A stretch of DNA of 64,000 nt from an uncultured Eubacteriales bacterium (GCA_910583765.1 CAJTYS010000019.1:1-64000); one strand, 5' to 3'. Positions 16,965-26,162 are shown, counted from the stretch's first letter. The notes: generated from the sequence alone by a model not told the origin. Numbers and translations: made by a program.

Positions 16965-18940
16965 TAACATCCCTCCCCGTTGGATTTCAATGTTTCATTG
17001 AACTTTTTGATTCGCTTTCCTATTTTTTCCGCAGCAGCCGTTTCCTTGGTGATCGCTTCTGTTAGATAGGCCCTTTGGTTTTCCCGGGCCTGTTCTAACC
17101 GCTGTTTCTCTTTTTCCCCATAAACGCCGCCAAGCAGGGCCTGGATCAAGTCATATAGGTTTTCGTTTCCGTGTTCGATCAGGCCTGTGCCCCAGCTGTC
17201 TTTTGGATGTTCCGTCACTTGTTTTTCAAAATAGGAATAAGTCTTTTCACTGAAAAATGCCGCATAATCGTTAAAATCGACTTGCCCTAGTTCAGATGCG
17301 GCCTCCTGGCAGCTGCCTGATTCCGCCTTATCCTTTGCCCGTTCCAAAGCCGCTAAGCTGGCTTGGTATCGACTGTGGGGCGGGATCATTTCATCATTCC
17401 AATCCAGCCGGATGAAGGCATGGTGCGTGTCCCTGTAAATCCCATGGAGCTCTTTGTTCAGTACGCTTTCTGCGTCTTTAGGTTTTCCAGGTCCAGTGTT
17501 CCATGCCTGAATCGCCTCTGTCAGCTGCTGGGCCTCTCGTATGGCCGCATCAAACACATCCCGCTGGCTTTGCGTCAGCTCTGTCTTGATGTCATCCAGA
17601 GCTGCGGCAAGCCTGCGGGTCAGATTCAGCGGGCAGAGTTTTTTCTTGTCCAACTGGATTAAGATATGCGCGAACAAACGATGAAACAGTTCAAAGGCCT
17701 CTTGATCAAATCCAGCTTCCCATCCGCTGTCTGAGCTGTGGAGGACTTTCCGATCCGCCAGGCAGCCATCGTAGGCCCCTGCCACAAAGCTTGGAATTCC
17801 TGCTCTCGTATAGCTGAAATCCTCTGTGGAAGAGGTCAGCTCCATATTCACCTCAATCTCATAGTCTCCCGTGCTGCCAAAGCTTTGTACTGCTTCCCTT
17901 ATGAAATCATATAGTTCCTGGGTGCAGACAATACAGAATTTATGCTCCCCCTTCACTGCGTAAAATCCATCCAGGTTCATGACCGCGAAACCGGTTTCCT
18001 GCCACTGGGACCGCACCTGGGTGATCTGGCGGTACGCGCCAATGGCCCAGTCATATTTACAGTCCACCAGTCCCCACTCTTCCGCGCCGTGAGCCACGAT
18101 TCTGATGGTCTTCTCTGGCTGATCGCCATGGTCCAGAAATGCCTTTGCCAGCCCCAGGGCCCAGCCGATGCCCTGAACATCATCGAAGATCGTATGATAA
18201 TAGGAATCGTAGTGATTGATGATGTAGATGGTTTCATCGGTTTTTCCCGGAATGTCTCCCCACACGTTGTAGCTGGTTCCATTCTCCTCCACAAGGCTTT
18301 CCACATTCAGCGTCACCGTGACGCTCCCTGTTTCCGAAGCATCCAGCAGCTGTTTCAGCTCTGCTCCATCCTGTTTTCCAATGGAAAGAGCAAACAAATC
18401 AGAAGGTCCGCAAATGTCCTCGGAAACCAGCACATTGCCGCCTTCCTGTCCAAAGCCGCCGGCATTGACGCAGATCACTCCTGCCGCGCCTCTGATCTTT
18501 GCCTCGTATGCCGGAAAATTGATCCACCAGTCATTGGCCTGATCGATCTCTATCAATAGCAGCTTTCCCAAAGGGTCTATGTGCTCATAATCCGCTGCTG
18601 TTCCTTTCCCCGCCCAGATCAGAGGAAATTCTTGATCCCTGCATCTCATGGCACAGGCATGGCCGCCTAACCAGATTTCTTTCCACTGGCCCTGGCTGCC
18701 TTGGTATTTCATTCGAGAATCTGTAAAACACCAAGTGTCCACAGGGAAAGGATCTTTTGTCACGTTTTTCAGGCCAACTTCTTTGAATTTGCTCACTAAA
18801 TAATCCGCTGCCCGATGTTCCGCAGGTGAACCAGCCGCCCTGCCCCCAATCTTCGGGTAGTCCGTGATTTTCGACAGTTCATCCATGATTTTTTGAGAAT
18901 AACTGGTGTCAAAGGGTTCTGTCATCCAATTCTTATCCAT
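16964..18940 (-). CDS. Cytosolic M28-family zinc peptidase with helical C-terminal domain
   Basis: A 658-residue metallopeptidase without signal peptide. A protease-associated-type domain (about 110-215) is inserted before the catalytic core. Zinc ligands follow the M28 pattern: NHYDSYY (H-x-D), FDDVQG (bridging Asp), HGAEEWG (Glu pair), MNLDG (Asp) and HSSDSG (His). A C-terminal helical domain (about 435-658) parallels the two lipoprotein paralogues at 23596 and 27866. GGAG precedes the ATG by eight bases. It sits between an amino-acid permease and uronate genes in one operon, an unusual combination that suggests intracellular hydrolysis of an imported conjugate or peptide. Confidence 0.88.
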   Translation of the reverse strand: MDKNWMTEPFDTSYSQKIMDELSKITDYPKIGGRAAGSPAEHRAADYLVSKFKEVGLKNVTKDPFPVDTWCFTDSRMKYQGSQGQWKEIWLGGHACAMRCRDQEFPLIWAGKGTAADYEHIDPLGKLLLIEIDQANDWWINFPAYEAKIRGAAGVICVNAGGFGQEGGNVLVSEDICGPSDLFALSIGKQDGAELKQLLDASETGSVTVTLNVESLVEENGTSYNVWGDIPGKTDETIYIINHYDSYYHTIFDDVQGIGWALGLAKAFLDHGDQPEKTIRIVAHGAEEWGLVDCKYDWAIGAYRQITQVRSQWQETGFAVMNLDGFYAVKGEHKFCIVCTQELYDFIREAVQSFGSTGDYEIEVNMELTSSTEDFSYTRAGIPSFVAGAYDGCLADRKVLHSSDSGWEAGFDQEAFELFHRLFAHILIQLDKKKLCPLNLTRRLAAALDDIKTELTQSQRDVFDAAIREAQQLTEAIQAWNTGPGKPKDAESVLNKELHGIYRDTHHAFIRLDWNDEMIPPHSRYQASLAALERAKDKAESGSCQEAASELGQVDFNDYAAFFSEKTYSYFEKQVTEHPKDSWGTGLIEHGNENLYDLIQALLGGVYGEKEKQRLEQARENQRAYLTEAITKETAAAEKIGKRIKKFNETLKSNGEGC

Positions 18941-18979
18941 GTCTAATGCTCCATCTCGAAATTTTTATCACAGCGTGCG

Positions 18980-19014
18980 GGAAGCATCCAGCCATGTTGC
19001 TGCTTGATGCTTCC
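18980..19014 (-). repeat. Intergenic stem-loop between permease and M28 peptidase
   Basis: GGAAGCATC (18980-18988) and GATGCTTCC (19006-19014) form a perfect 9-bp stem with an inner CAGC/GCTG stem. No U tract follows directly, so it is more likely an mRNA processing, stability or partial-attenuation element than a full terminator. It lies in the 107-nt gap of the operon. Confidence 0.55.
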
Positions 19015-19047
19015 TGCTTTGCGTATGCTGCTATGTTTAAACACACG

Positions 19048-20646
19048 TTAGAAAATTTTTGCTGGATCCTGTTTCTTTCCCCAGACTGTCAATAGGATTC
19101 CCAGGATGCCTGACGCGATGGTCAGACATTTGATGGCAGTGATGAAAGTATCAAAGATTCCTGGCGAACCGTAGCTTTCCGCATATGCTGCCGGATCCTC
19201 GTACCAAGGGAAAAAGAAGATGGCGATGATCCCCAGGATAGCCCACATGATCAGGATCACCCCTGTCCTTGTAATGTCTCCAGGCGCCAGCTTTGTCTTT
19301 GGATTCATTGGGTATTTTTCTGCGTTGATCTCCGTCATTCCGCCATAAAGCTTTTTGATGATGATATAAGCCACTGGCCCGCTGATCACGCCGATGATCC
19401 CAAAGAGGAAATAATCCGTTCCATTCAGGTACAGCGCGATAAGGCCAATGAGAAACGGCACGGAGCTGTAAGCAATGAACGCGCCATCGCTCACCTTTAA
19501 TTTAAACGGCCCATCCGGGTGGGTTTTCCTGGTTCTTCTCAGGATTCCGGAAATCTGGGTCAGGCTGGAAGCAAAAATGCTCATGGTCACGGTAATGATC
19601 ACCAGCTGGGAAAAGTTGAACTGGCAAATGATGAAGGACACGATGGCCACGCTCAATACGCCCACGTAAGGAACGCCCCGTTTTTTGTCGCACTTCACCA
19701 GAAATCTCGGGCAAAGGTTGTCCGCCGCCATAACAAAGAACCCTCTGGATGTGGACGCGATGTAACCGTTAAATAGTGACACATTTGACAATACCGCCAC
19801 GATCAGGAAAAAGCTAAAGAAAATCGTTCCTCCATATTCTCTTGCCACGTCAACATAGGAAACACCTTCAGACCCCCAGCTTTCCCACTGTCCTATGGAC
19901 GAAAGGCCCGCGCAGGTAGGAATGATGTAGGTTAAAATGATCAGTGGTATGGCGATCATCAAGGCCTTTGGAATGATCTGCGGTTTTTCCAATTCCTCAC
20001 TCATAATGGACATGGCCTCCATACCACCATACATCCACATGCCAATAGCCAGCCCATACCCAATACTTTCGATCAAGCTCTGTCCTTCTGGGATAAATGG
20101 CTGCACCGGCGACTGGTTGTAGTGGGCGAATCCTAAAATCGCCACGATCGCGAAGGCGACCAGGATGCTGATAGAAATGATGGTATTGACAATGGCCACA
20201 TCCTTGATTCCCCGCAGATTGATGATGGTAAAAACAACGATGAACGCGATCTTTACCATATATTCCTGGGTACCGTTCAAATGAAAGGCGCTGGCCATGT
20301 AGTTAGAGGCTAGGACCACATAGGTGACAGTGTTAAAATAGCCGCCTAGCGTCCTCCACCATCCCATTTGGAATCCCCAGAATTCGCCGCAGGTTTCCTG
20401 GACCCATTTGTAAGGCCCGCCTTCCGCGGGTATGGCAGAGCCCATTTCCGCGCAGACGAATGCCTGAGGATAGGCCCAGACCAAAGGGATCACGATGAGC
20501 ATGACCATGCAAAGACCTGGCCCCACGCTGGGAACCATGTCTTCAATTCCGTAAGCTCCGGCAGCAGTCAGAGAGTAAATCGTCCCGACTATGGCCAAAA
20601 GTCCGACTTTGTGGCGTTTCAGCCCTGTGTTGGATAAATCGTTCAT
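19048..20646 (-). CDS. APC-superfamily amino-acid permease
   Basis: A 532-residue transporter with about twelve helices. The first helix region GLLAIVGTIYSLTAAGAYGIEDMV carries the small-residue unwound segment typical of APC carriers, followed by EMGSAIPAEGGPYKWVQ in helix 2-3. The start at 20644-20646 (MNDLSN) follows GGAGGA; an in-frame ATG twelve bases upstream lies just before this site. Closest in character to glutamate/GABA- or amine-type permeases, but the substrate cannot be fixed. It is the first gene of the seven-gene operon running to kdgK and is controlled from the intergenic region it shares with the divergent GntR gene. Confidence 0.87.
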   Translation of the reverse strand: MNDLSNTGLKRHKVGLLAIVGTIYSLTAAGAYGIEDMVPSVGPGLCMVMLIVIPLVWAYPQAFVCAEMGSAIPAEGGPYKWVQETCGEFWGFQMGWWRTLGGYFNTVTYVVLASNYMASAFHLNGTQEYMVKIAFIVVFTIINLRGIKDVAIVNTIISISILVAFAIVAILGFAHYNQSPVQPFIPEGQSLIESIGYGLAIGMWMYGGMEAMSIMSEELEKPQIIPKALMIAIPLIILTYIIPTCAGLSSIGQWESWGSEGVSYVDVAREYGGTIFFSFFLIVAVLSNVSLFNGYIASTSRGFFVMAADNLCPRFLVKCDKKRGVPYVGVLSVAIVSFIICQFNFSQLVIITVTMSIFASSLTQISGILRRTRKTHPDGPFKLKVSDGAFIAYSSVPFLIGLIALYLNGTDYFLFGIIGVISGPVAYIIIKKLYGGMTEINAEKYPMNPKTKLAPGDITRTGVILIMWAILGIIAIFFFPWYEDPAAYAESYGSPGIFDTFITAIKCLTIASGILGILLTVWGKKQDPAKIF

Positions 20647-20704
20647 ATCTTCCTCCATGATGTAAAATAGTGAAAACTGCTTGTTGCATATTTTTAATAT
20701 ATAT

Positions 20705-20716
20705 GTTGTATACAAC
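20705..20716. promoter_or_regulatory. Palindromic GntR-type operator
   Basis: GTTGTATACAAC is a perfect 12-bp palindrome of the form bound by many FadR-subfamily GntR repressors (TTGTATACAA core). It sits 8-19 nt downstream of the predicted permease start point, a position suited to blocking transcription. The divergent GntR gene at 20958 is the obvious candidate regulator. Confidence 0.7.
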
Positions 20717-20730
20717 ACCCTTTTGTCGTT

Positions 20731-20759
20731 ATTGTAACTTTCTGAAAACCGTTTGTCAA
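20731..20759 (-). promoter_or_regulatory. Promoter of the permease-peptidase-uronate operon
   Basis: Minus-strand TTGACA (20754-20759), 17-bp spacer, TACAAT (20731-20736). The -35 box is perfect and the -10 box is one mismatch from consensus. Predicted start is near 20724, leaving a 78-nt leader that contains the palindromic operator. Confidence 0.8.
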
Positions 20760-20798
20760 CTATATTTTTTTCCGAATCCGCGCAAACTTTTATATTTT

Positions 20799-20827
20799 TT
20801 GAACCATTTTTCCTAAAATTGTAGTAT
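20799..20827 (+). promoter_or_regulatory. Promoter of the GntR gene
   Basis: TTGAAC (20799-20804), 17-bp spacer, TAGTAT (20822-20827), with an overlapping TATACT three bases later. It leaves a leader of about 120 nt before the GntR start codon. Confidence 0.5.
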
Positions 20828-20957
20828 ACTGCTCTTGACCGGACAAAATCAGAGGAACATTTTAAGGGATAAAGTCAGATTGGCCGGTTCTTTTTCAGAA
20901 GTGGATTTTATTGATATCCCTACCTACATAAAAAACAACGTGAAATAAAGGACAGTT

Positions 20958-21602
20958 ATGCCAAAAGAAAGTTTGAAAGACAAAGCGTATCATTTTATAA
21001 AGGCAAAAATCGTGCATTGCGAATACGCGCCCAACTCATTTTTAAATGAAACCATGCTCATGGAAGAGGTCGGCTCTAGCCGGACGCCTATTCGGGAGGC
21101 CCTGAGCAAGCTGGAACAGGAAAATCTGGTGAAGATCATGCCCAAAAGAGGGGTCATGGTGTCGGATCTATCTTTGAATGAGATCAGCATGATCTTTGAA
21201 ACCAGGATCTTAATCGAGCCCTATATCATCGCCCATTATGGCCAGTTTGTGCCCGCTGACATCCTTTCTTCCATGAAAGAGACCTTCGCGCTCAAGAATT
21301 TGTCTCTGATTTCCGCAAAAGAAATCTATACCAAGGATGATCAGTTTCACAAGCTGCTTGTGGATTCCAGCAAGAACACCTATTTTATGCGGGCCATGGA
21401 CAATATCTACAATCAGAGCTATCGACTGCGGGTCATGACGGGAAACCGCATGCAGGAGCGCATTTTGAATTCTAACAACGAGCATGTGGATATCATCGAA
21501 TTGATGTTGGAGCAGGACTTTGAAAAAGCATCCATCGCGCTCAAGTCTCATTTGGAAAAGTCCAGAGAGGCTAGTTTTTCAAACTTTATCAGCAATTATT
21601 AA
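20958..21602 (+). CDS. GntR-family (FCD) transcriptional regulator
   Basis: A 214-residue FadR-subfamily regulator. The N-terminal winged helix (about 1-70) includes SRTPIREALSKLEQENLVKIMPKRG, the classic recognition-helix region (residues about 41-65 overall). The rest is an all-helical FCD ligand domain with a metal-binding-type FHKLLVDSSKN (about 130-140) and terminal His in KSHLEKSRE. AAAGGA precedes the ATG. It is divergent from the permease-uronate operon and probably represses it through the palindrome at 20705-20716. The effector may be a uronate or sugar acid, by analogy with ExuR/UxuR, which is inference. Confidence 0.88.
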   Translation: MPKESLKDKAYHFIKAKIVHCEYAPNSFLNETMLMEEVGSSRTPIREALSKLEQENLVKIMPKRGVMVSDLSLNEISMIFETRILIEPYIIAHYGQFVPADILSSMKETFALKNLSLISAKEIYTKDDQFHKLLVDSSKNTYFMRAMDNIYNQSYRLRVMTGNRMQERILNSNNEHVDIIELMLEQDFEKASIALKSHLEKSREASFSNFISNY

Positions 21603-21629
21603 GGATCATGACATATAGAGGATCACACC

Positions 21630-22358
21630 ATGGAAACCACAATGAATCACACAAAAAAACGAAAGAAAAAATCGAGGAAAGGCTTTTGGGCGCTCCTGAT
21701 CGTTGACTTTTTGCTGGTCCTGCTCATCTGCGGGTCCGTGGCTCTTGGCTACTACGCGATCCAGGAATTCGTCCAGCGGGTGGATGCGAGGGAAGTGGCC
21801 TCTGTCCAGGCCATGTACCAGGAATCCACAGAAGTGAACATCCCCAACGCGCTTCGCAATTACACGGCAAAGCGGCTAACCAAGCAGGAATCCATTCCCG
21901 CTTACTCCATTTCTCAGATCTATCAGCTGGACCTGCGTGAGCCCAGTGGAGTGACAGCCGCGGATCTGAAGCTGGTCACCAGCAAAGGCCTAGTGGGGCT
22001 GGAGGACGCGTTTGTCAACGCAGAAGAAAAGTACGGAGTCAACTGCGTGTTCCTCATGTCCATCGCCTCCCTGGAAAGCGCCAAAGGAACCATGATGTTC
22101 CGTCCCAACAACATGTTCGGCTATGGAAGGACCGGTTTTTCCTCCAAGGCCGAAGGCATCAATGTGGTGGCAAAAGGCCTTTCCTCCCGCTATCTCAACC
22201 CGGGCGGCGGGCTCTACGGCGGCAGCCCCACTGTCAAGGGCGTGAATAAACGCTACGCTGCCAATCCACAGTGGTACGCCAAGGTCGGCAATTACATGCA
22301 GGAATATTACGCGGTCATCAGCAAACGGCACAACGAGGCTCTCAGCAAATTCAAATAA
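21630..22358 (+). CDS. Membrane-anchored glucosaminidase-domain protein
   Basis: A 242-residue protein with a basic N-terminus (KKRKKKSRKG), one transmembrane helix (about 18-42) and an extracellular glucosaminidase/lysozyme-like domain (about 115-235). The domain starts with the EDAFVNAEEKYGVNCVFLMSIASLESAKG region, whose Glu is the likely catalytic acid, then MFRPNNMFGYGRTGF and AANPQWYAKVGNYM. It should cleave N-acetylglucosamine bonds in peptidoglycan. GAGGATC precedes the ATG. It follows the GntR gene by 27 nt and may be cotranscribed, although no functional link is evident. Confidence 0.82.
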   Translation: METTMNHTKKRKKKSRKGFWALLIVDFLLVLLICGSVALGYYAIQEFVQRVDAREVASVQAMYQESTEVNIPNALRNYTAKRLTKQESIPAYSISQIYQLDLREPSGVTAADLKLVTSKGLVGLEDAFVNAEEKYGVNCVFLMSIASLESAKGTMMFRPNNMFGYGRTGFSSKAEGINVVAKGLSSRYLNPGGGLYGGSPTVKGVNKRYAANPQWYAKVGNYMQEYYAVISKRHNEALSKFK

Positions 22359-22506
22359 CATGGCTTGAATTGCCGCACCATTCTCTGTGTCTCGCCCCTG
22401 CGTCATCTACGGATTGTCGCTACCGCCTGCTTTTTGGACGCATTGTTTAGAGCCTGTTATTTCAGGCCCCGGGTTTTAGAAAGGAACGATATTAAAGGAA
22501 AGCTCT

Positions 22507-23511
22507 ATGTTCGGTGAAATTTTCTTCTTTACCTATATTTTTGCGGGTTTCGCAGGGCTGCTGGCCATCCTGCTAGCTGTTTTGCTATCCAAATATTGGA
22601 CCTCCAGCAACAAACAGCTCTTGGCCGCTGTCCGCGACTTCATGATCTGCACGGCTGTCATGGATGGCCTTTATTTTTATATGAACTATCTATTTTTGAA
22701 AACCGGCATCTACACCACCCAACCTGTCCTGCGGGTTTTGGACAGCTTCACCTTCATTGGACAAGCTTATTTCTGGTCCGCCTATATCCGAGAAAAATGC
22801 CAGCTGTCCCAGCCTCGGCGCAGACGCATGTGGATCATCACTCTCGCCTTGTGCGGCGGCTGCCTGCTCACCAACCTGGCAAGCTATGGCTTTCTCATGG
22901 ATGATTATTACTTTGTTTCCCCCGGACCTATGCGCGTCCTTTCTATGATTATCGAAGTCCTGCTCTGCCTTTCCCTTACCTTCATCATCATTTGGCATCT
23001 TTTGAAAGCCCTGGACGAACTGGTCCAGAAAAAGATTCGGGCCTTTGTCACCATCCTTTCTATCTTGATCATAGGGGACAATCTGCTGAACTCTTTTAAT
23101 GTGCTGCAATTGATCACCGGCAGTTCTCCGCCTTCCAGCCATTTTCCCCTTGACTTCACGGTGATTTTCATTTTTTTGATCAATGTGTTCACCATCCTTT
23201 TGATCTATCAAGAAGATTTTCGGGCACTTTTCCACACAAATGGGGATATGTCTGTGGAAAATGTGGAAAACGATATCCAAGGCCGTTTAGATCTGATCGC
23301 CCAATCACACGGACTGACCCAGCGGGAACGGGAAGTCCTGGAACTTGCCTATGAAGGGCTGACCAATCCTGAAATTGCCGAAGAGCTGGTCATATCCAAA
23401 TACACAGTAAAGCGTCATATGCACAATATCTTTGAAAAGCTTGATATTTCAACGAGAATGGAACTGGTCCACCTGGTTGGTCCGGGAAATGGTCCAAGTG
23501 GACGATTGTAA
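22507..23511 (+). CDS. Seven-transmembrane LuxR-type regulator (copy 1)
   Basis: A 334-residue protein with seven predicted membrane helices (residues about 5-245) fused to a C-terminal LuxR helix-turn-helix. The LuxR part reads LTQREREVLELAYEGLTNPEIA and SKYTVKRHMHNIFEKL (about 268-315). No kinase or receiver domain is present, so it is presumably a one-component membrane sensor that binds DNA from the membrane. AAAGGAAAG precedes the ATG. It lies 84 nt upstream of an M28 lipoprotein peptidase, and the same pairing recurs at 26641-30184, so it probably controls its peptidase. The signal may be a peptide or amino acid (inference). Confidence 0.85.
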   Translation: MFGEIFFFTYIFAGFAGLLAILLAVLLSKYWTSSNKQLLAAVRDFMICTAVMDGLYFYMNYLFLKTGIYTTQPVLRVLDSFTFIGQAYFWSAYIREKCQLSQPRRRRMWIITLALCGGCLLTNLASYGFLMDDYYFVSPGPMRVLSMIIEVLLCLSLTFIIIWHLLKALDELVQKKIRAFVTILSILIIGDNLLNSFNVLQLITGSSPPSSHFPLDFTVIFIFLINVFTILLIYQEDFRALFHTNGDMSVENVENDIQGRLDLIAQSHGLTQREREVLELAYEGLTNPEIAEELVISKYTVKRHMHNIFEKLDISTRMELVHLVGPGNGPSGRL

Positions 23512-23595
23512 TTTTCTCCGAAAAAGAGTAGAAGTGAAAGAGTAGTCAGAAGATTACTTTAATTTTCACCACTCATGAACTGGAAGGAGAAAAAA

Positions 23596-25803
23596 ATGAA
23601 ACAAAGGTGGAGAAAGCTAACTTGTCTCGCTGCAGTTGTAGCTCTTATTTTTGCCCTGACTGCCTGCGGCGGCAGCGAAAAAAGCGAAAAGCCAAGTTCC
23701 CAGCTTTCCATGGCCTCAGCTGTGGAAAAGTATGTGGAAAAAGTTGACCAGGAATACGCATATGGAATTGCGAAGACCCTGGCCTATGATGAGACTTATC
23801 TCTCAAACAAGCTGGGATGGCGGACTTCAGGCTCTGATGCGGAACACAAGGCTGCCGATTATCTGGCAGATGAAATGGGAAATCTGGGTTTAGAGGATGT
23901 GGAAAAAGTTCCGGTCACTGTGGATAAGTGGCAATTTAACGATGCTTCCCTTACAATAGAAGGAACCGACATCGACATCATGCCCGCTTCCTATGCTACC
24001 AACGGAACAAACAAGGAAGGGCTCACGGCGGAAATCGTTGATGTTGGCGGCGGCACTGCCGCTGAATACGCGGAGAAAGATGTAGAGGGCAAGATCGTCC
24101 TGGCTGGCGTGGATCAGTGGAACGTGGCCTGGATCAATGAATACATGAACGAAGCCGCGCTTCACGGCGCAGCGGCCATTGTTACTTATGACACCGGCGG
24201 TTACGCCACTTACTCCGATGACATGATCAACATGCAGGATCTCTGCGCAGAAGACGTGATGCCTTGCGTCAGCATCAGCAAGAATCAGTACAAGGAACTG
24301 GCCAAAGCCATGAAAGGCGGAAAGACGAAAGCCACTTTAAAAGTTGACAATGTGATGGAGCCGGACAAGGGCACCAGCTACAATGTGGTGGGCAAGATCA
24401 AAGGCAAGGCTTCTGATCAACAGATCGTTGTGTCCGGTCACTATGATGTGTTTTTCAATGGTTTCCAAGATGACAGCTGCGCCATTGGCCTAGTTTTGGC
24501 CATGGCAAAAGGCATGAAGGATTCCGGCTACACTCCTGAAAACGACATTGTTTTCGTTGCTCACGGATCAGAAGAATGGGGTGCCATCGGCAGCCAGTTC
24601 GACTGGACCACCGGCGCATGGGAAATGATCAACAACGCTCACCCGGAATGGGCTGGAAAGACTCTGGCCATGATCAATTTTGAGCTTCCTGCTCTTTATG
24701 ATGATGCGAAGCAAATGCAGATCAGCTGCGTGCCGGAATTCGCCCCTCTTGTGAAGGACCTTGTGGAAACTTCCGGATTAGTGGCTGAGCCGGTCAATGA
24801 CATTTATCCAAAAGGCATCAGTTCGGAAACTCTGGGCTGCAGCACCATGGAGGACGGCGTCTCTTATCGGGCTTCCGGCGTGCCTTCCTTCATCAACGTG
24901 CTTGGCTCGCAGGATGGAGAAAAGGGCTGGATGCAGCAGCGTTACCACACAGTGGCCGATGACGAGGGCACTTATAACGCTGATGTGATGACCACAAACT
25001 TGAACACCTATGGAACTCTGGCCATTTATTTGGATCAGACACCGGCATTGCAGCTGGATCTTACGAAAACCTGTGATGACCTGGACAAAGCGCTCAATGA
25101 AGACATAGCTGCTGCGGCAGGAGCGGACGCCGCGGCTTACAAACAGGCGGCAGCTGATCTCCGGACCGCGGCGGAAGGCCTGAACGCCAAGATCAAGGAT
25201 ATCAATGACCGTTATGAGAAGGCAGTGGCAGACGGCGCGTCTTCGGAAAACGTGGAGGCCATTCGCGCAGAGGGCAAGGCACTGAATCAGGAAACCCTGA
25301 AAGCCTTCCAATCTGTGCAGGATGACTTTATCGGCATCATCGACACATCTGTGGTCGCTGTCAGGCATCTGGCTTATCAAAACAACGTCCAAGTGATTTC
25401 AGCCATTAACGCAGCTCTGGAGGAGAATAACCTTTTCGATGAAAAGGAAGAAACTGGAGCGCTGGACATGGCCTGGCAGATTAATGGCGGCAGTGAATCC
25501 AGCTACTATACTTTCAGCCCGCAGACCTGCAAAGAATCCAAACGGACTTTACAGGAAGATACCAACAAAGGCAATGTTTTCTGGGGGACTGGAAAAGGCG
25601 CGAAGCTGGCGGATACTTACAAAGCCACGACTTCCCTGCTGCAAAAAGCGGCGGCTCTGGAAGCTGGCGAGAAAGTGACTTATGATGATGAGATCGCCAT
25701 TTACGCAAAAGCGATCAAGCAGCAGCAGAAAGGTCTCAAGGACACCATGACAGCGGAGACAGAAGCCATGAAATCCCTGGCGCAGCAGATTTCGGCGCTG
25801 TGA
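23596..25803 (+). CDS. M28-family lipoprotein peptidase (copy 1)
   Basis: A 735-residue surface lipoprotein with lipobox LTAC (acylated Cys at residue 24). PA-type insert domain about 125-245, M28 catalytic core about 70-120 and 255-470, helical C-terminal domain about 490-735. Metal ligands: SGHYDVF (H-x-D), QDDSCA (Asp), HGSEEWG (Glu pair), INFELP (Glu in place of the more usual Asp) and RYHTVADD (His). It should remove residues from extracellular peptides. The start at 23596 follows GGAAGGAGAAAAA; the in-frame ATG at 23575 has no site. A strong terminator follows. Confidence 0.87.
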   Translation: MKQRWRKLTCLAAVVALIFALTACGGSEKSEKPSSQLSMASAVEKYVEKVDQEYAYGIAKTLAYDETYLSNKLGWRTSGSDAEHKAADYLADEMGNLGLEDVEKVPVTVDKWQFNDASLTIEGTDIDIMPASYATNGTNKEGLTAEIVDVGGGTAAEYAEKDVEGKIVLAGVDQWNVAWINEYMNEAALHGAAAIVTYDTGGYATYSDDMINMQDLCAEDVMPCVSISKNQYKELAKAMKGGKTKATLKVDNVMEPDKGTSYNVVGKIKGKASDQQIVVSGHYDVFFNGFQDDSCAIGLVLAMAKGMKDSGYTPENDIVFVAHGSEEWGAIGSQFDWTTGAWEMINNAHPEWAGKTLAMINFELPALYDDAKQMQISCVPEFAPLVKDLVETSGLVAEPVNDIYPKGISSETLGCSTMEDGVSYRASGVPSFINVLGSQDGEKGWMQQRYHTVADDEGTYNADVMTTNLNTYGTLAIYLDQTPALQLDLTKTCDDLDKALNEDIAAAAGADAAAYKQAAADLRTAAEGLNAKIKDINDRYEKAVADGASSENVEAIRAEGKALNQETLKAFQSVQDDFIGIIDTSVVAVRHLAYQNNVQVISAINAALEENNLFDEKEETGALDMAWQINGGSESSYYTFSPQTCKESKRTLQEDTNKGNVFWGTGKGAKLADTYKATTSLLQKAAALEAGEKVTYDDEIAIYAKAIKQQQKGLKDTMTAETEAMKSLAQQISAL

Positions 25804-25838
25804 CGCAGTAGGATCTATTTGAATTGAAAAGCAAAGAC

Positions 25839-25877
25839 GGGCCCAAAGCCGAGGGATCGGTATTTGGGCTCGCCTTT
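25839..25877 (+). terminator. Terminator after M28 lipoprotein copy 1
   Basis: GGGCCCAAA (25839-25847) pairs with TTTGGGCTC (25863-25871, one G-U), enclosing an inner CCGA/TCGG hairpin with GGGA loop. TTTT follows at 25874. It may also help stop convergent transcription from the yoeB side. Confidence 0.82.
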
Positions 25878-25892
25878 TGATTTCTAAGGTGA

Positions 25893-26162
25893 TTATCTGT
25901 CACCATAATGTCCCCGACAATGCGCAATATAAATTCGGCCATCTTCCATGTGATAGACCAAACGGTCCTTCTCATTAATACGGCGGCTGAACTCTCCTTG
26001 AAGATCACCAGAAAGGGGCTCTGGCTTACCAATCCCCGCTATGCACCCGTTGCGTTCGATGTCTTTGATCAATTGGTTGATTCGCCTTATTGTTTTCTTA
26101 TCCTGTGACTGCCAATAAAGATAATCTTCCCAGGCATCATCAGACCATATCTTTTCAGTCAT
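25893..26162 (-). CDS. yoeB: YoeB-family mRNA interferase toxin
   Basis: An 89-residue Txe/YoeB toxin that cleaves mRNA at the ribosomal A site. KPEPLSGDLQGEFSRRI (about 46-62), DRLVYHM and the C-terminal AHCRGHYGDR carry the family's Glu, Arg and terminal His-Tyr catalytic residues. It overlaps the antitoxin gene by 8 nt, the usual coupled arrangement. The pair lies between two duplicated regulator-peptidase modules and converges on the first. Confidence 0.93.
   Translation of the reverse strand: MTEKIWSDDAWEDYLYWQSQDKKTIRRINQLIKDIERNGCIAGIGKPEPLSGDLQGEFSRRINEKDRLVYHMEDGRIYIAHCRGHYGDR

Noticed and set aside
22690..23280. A 196-codon minus-strand frame in LuxR copy 1
   Set aside because: Antisense to the membrane part of the regulator. 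Its charged composition is the mirror of hydrophobic codons, and no start signal is present.
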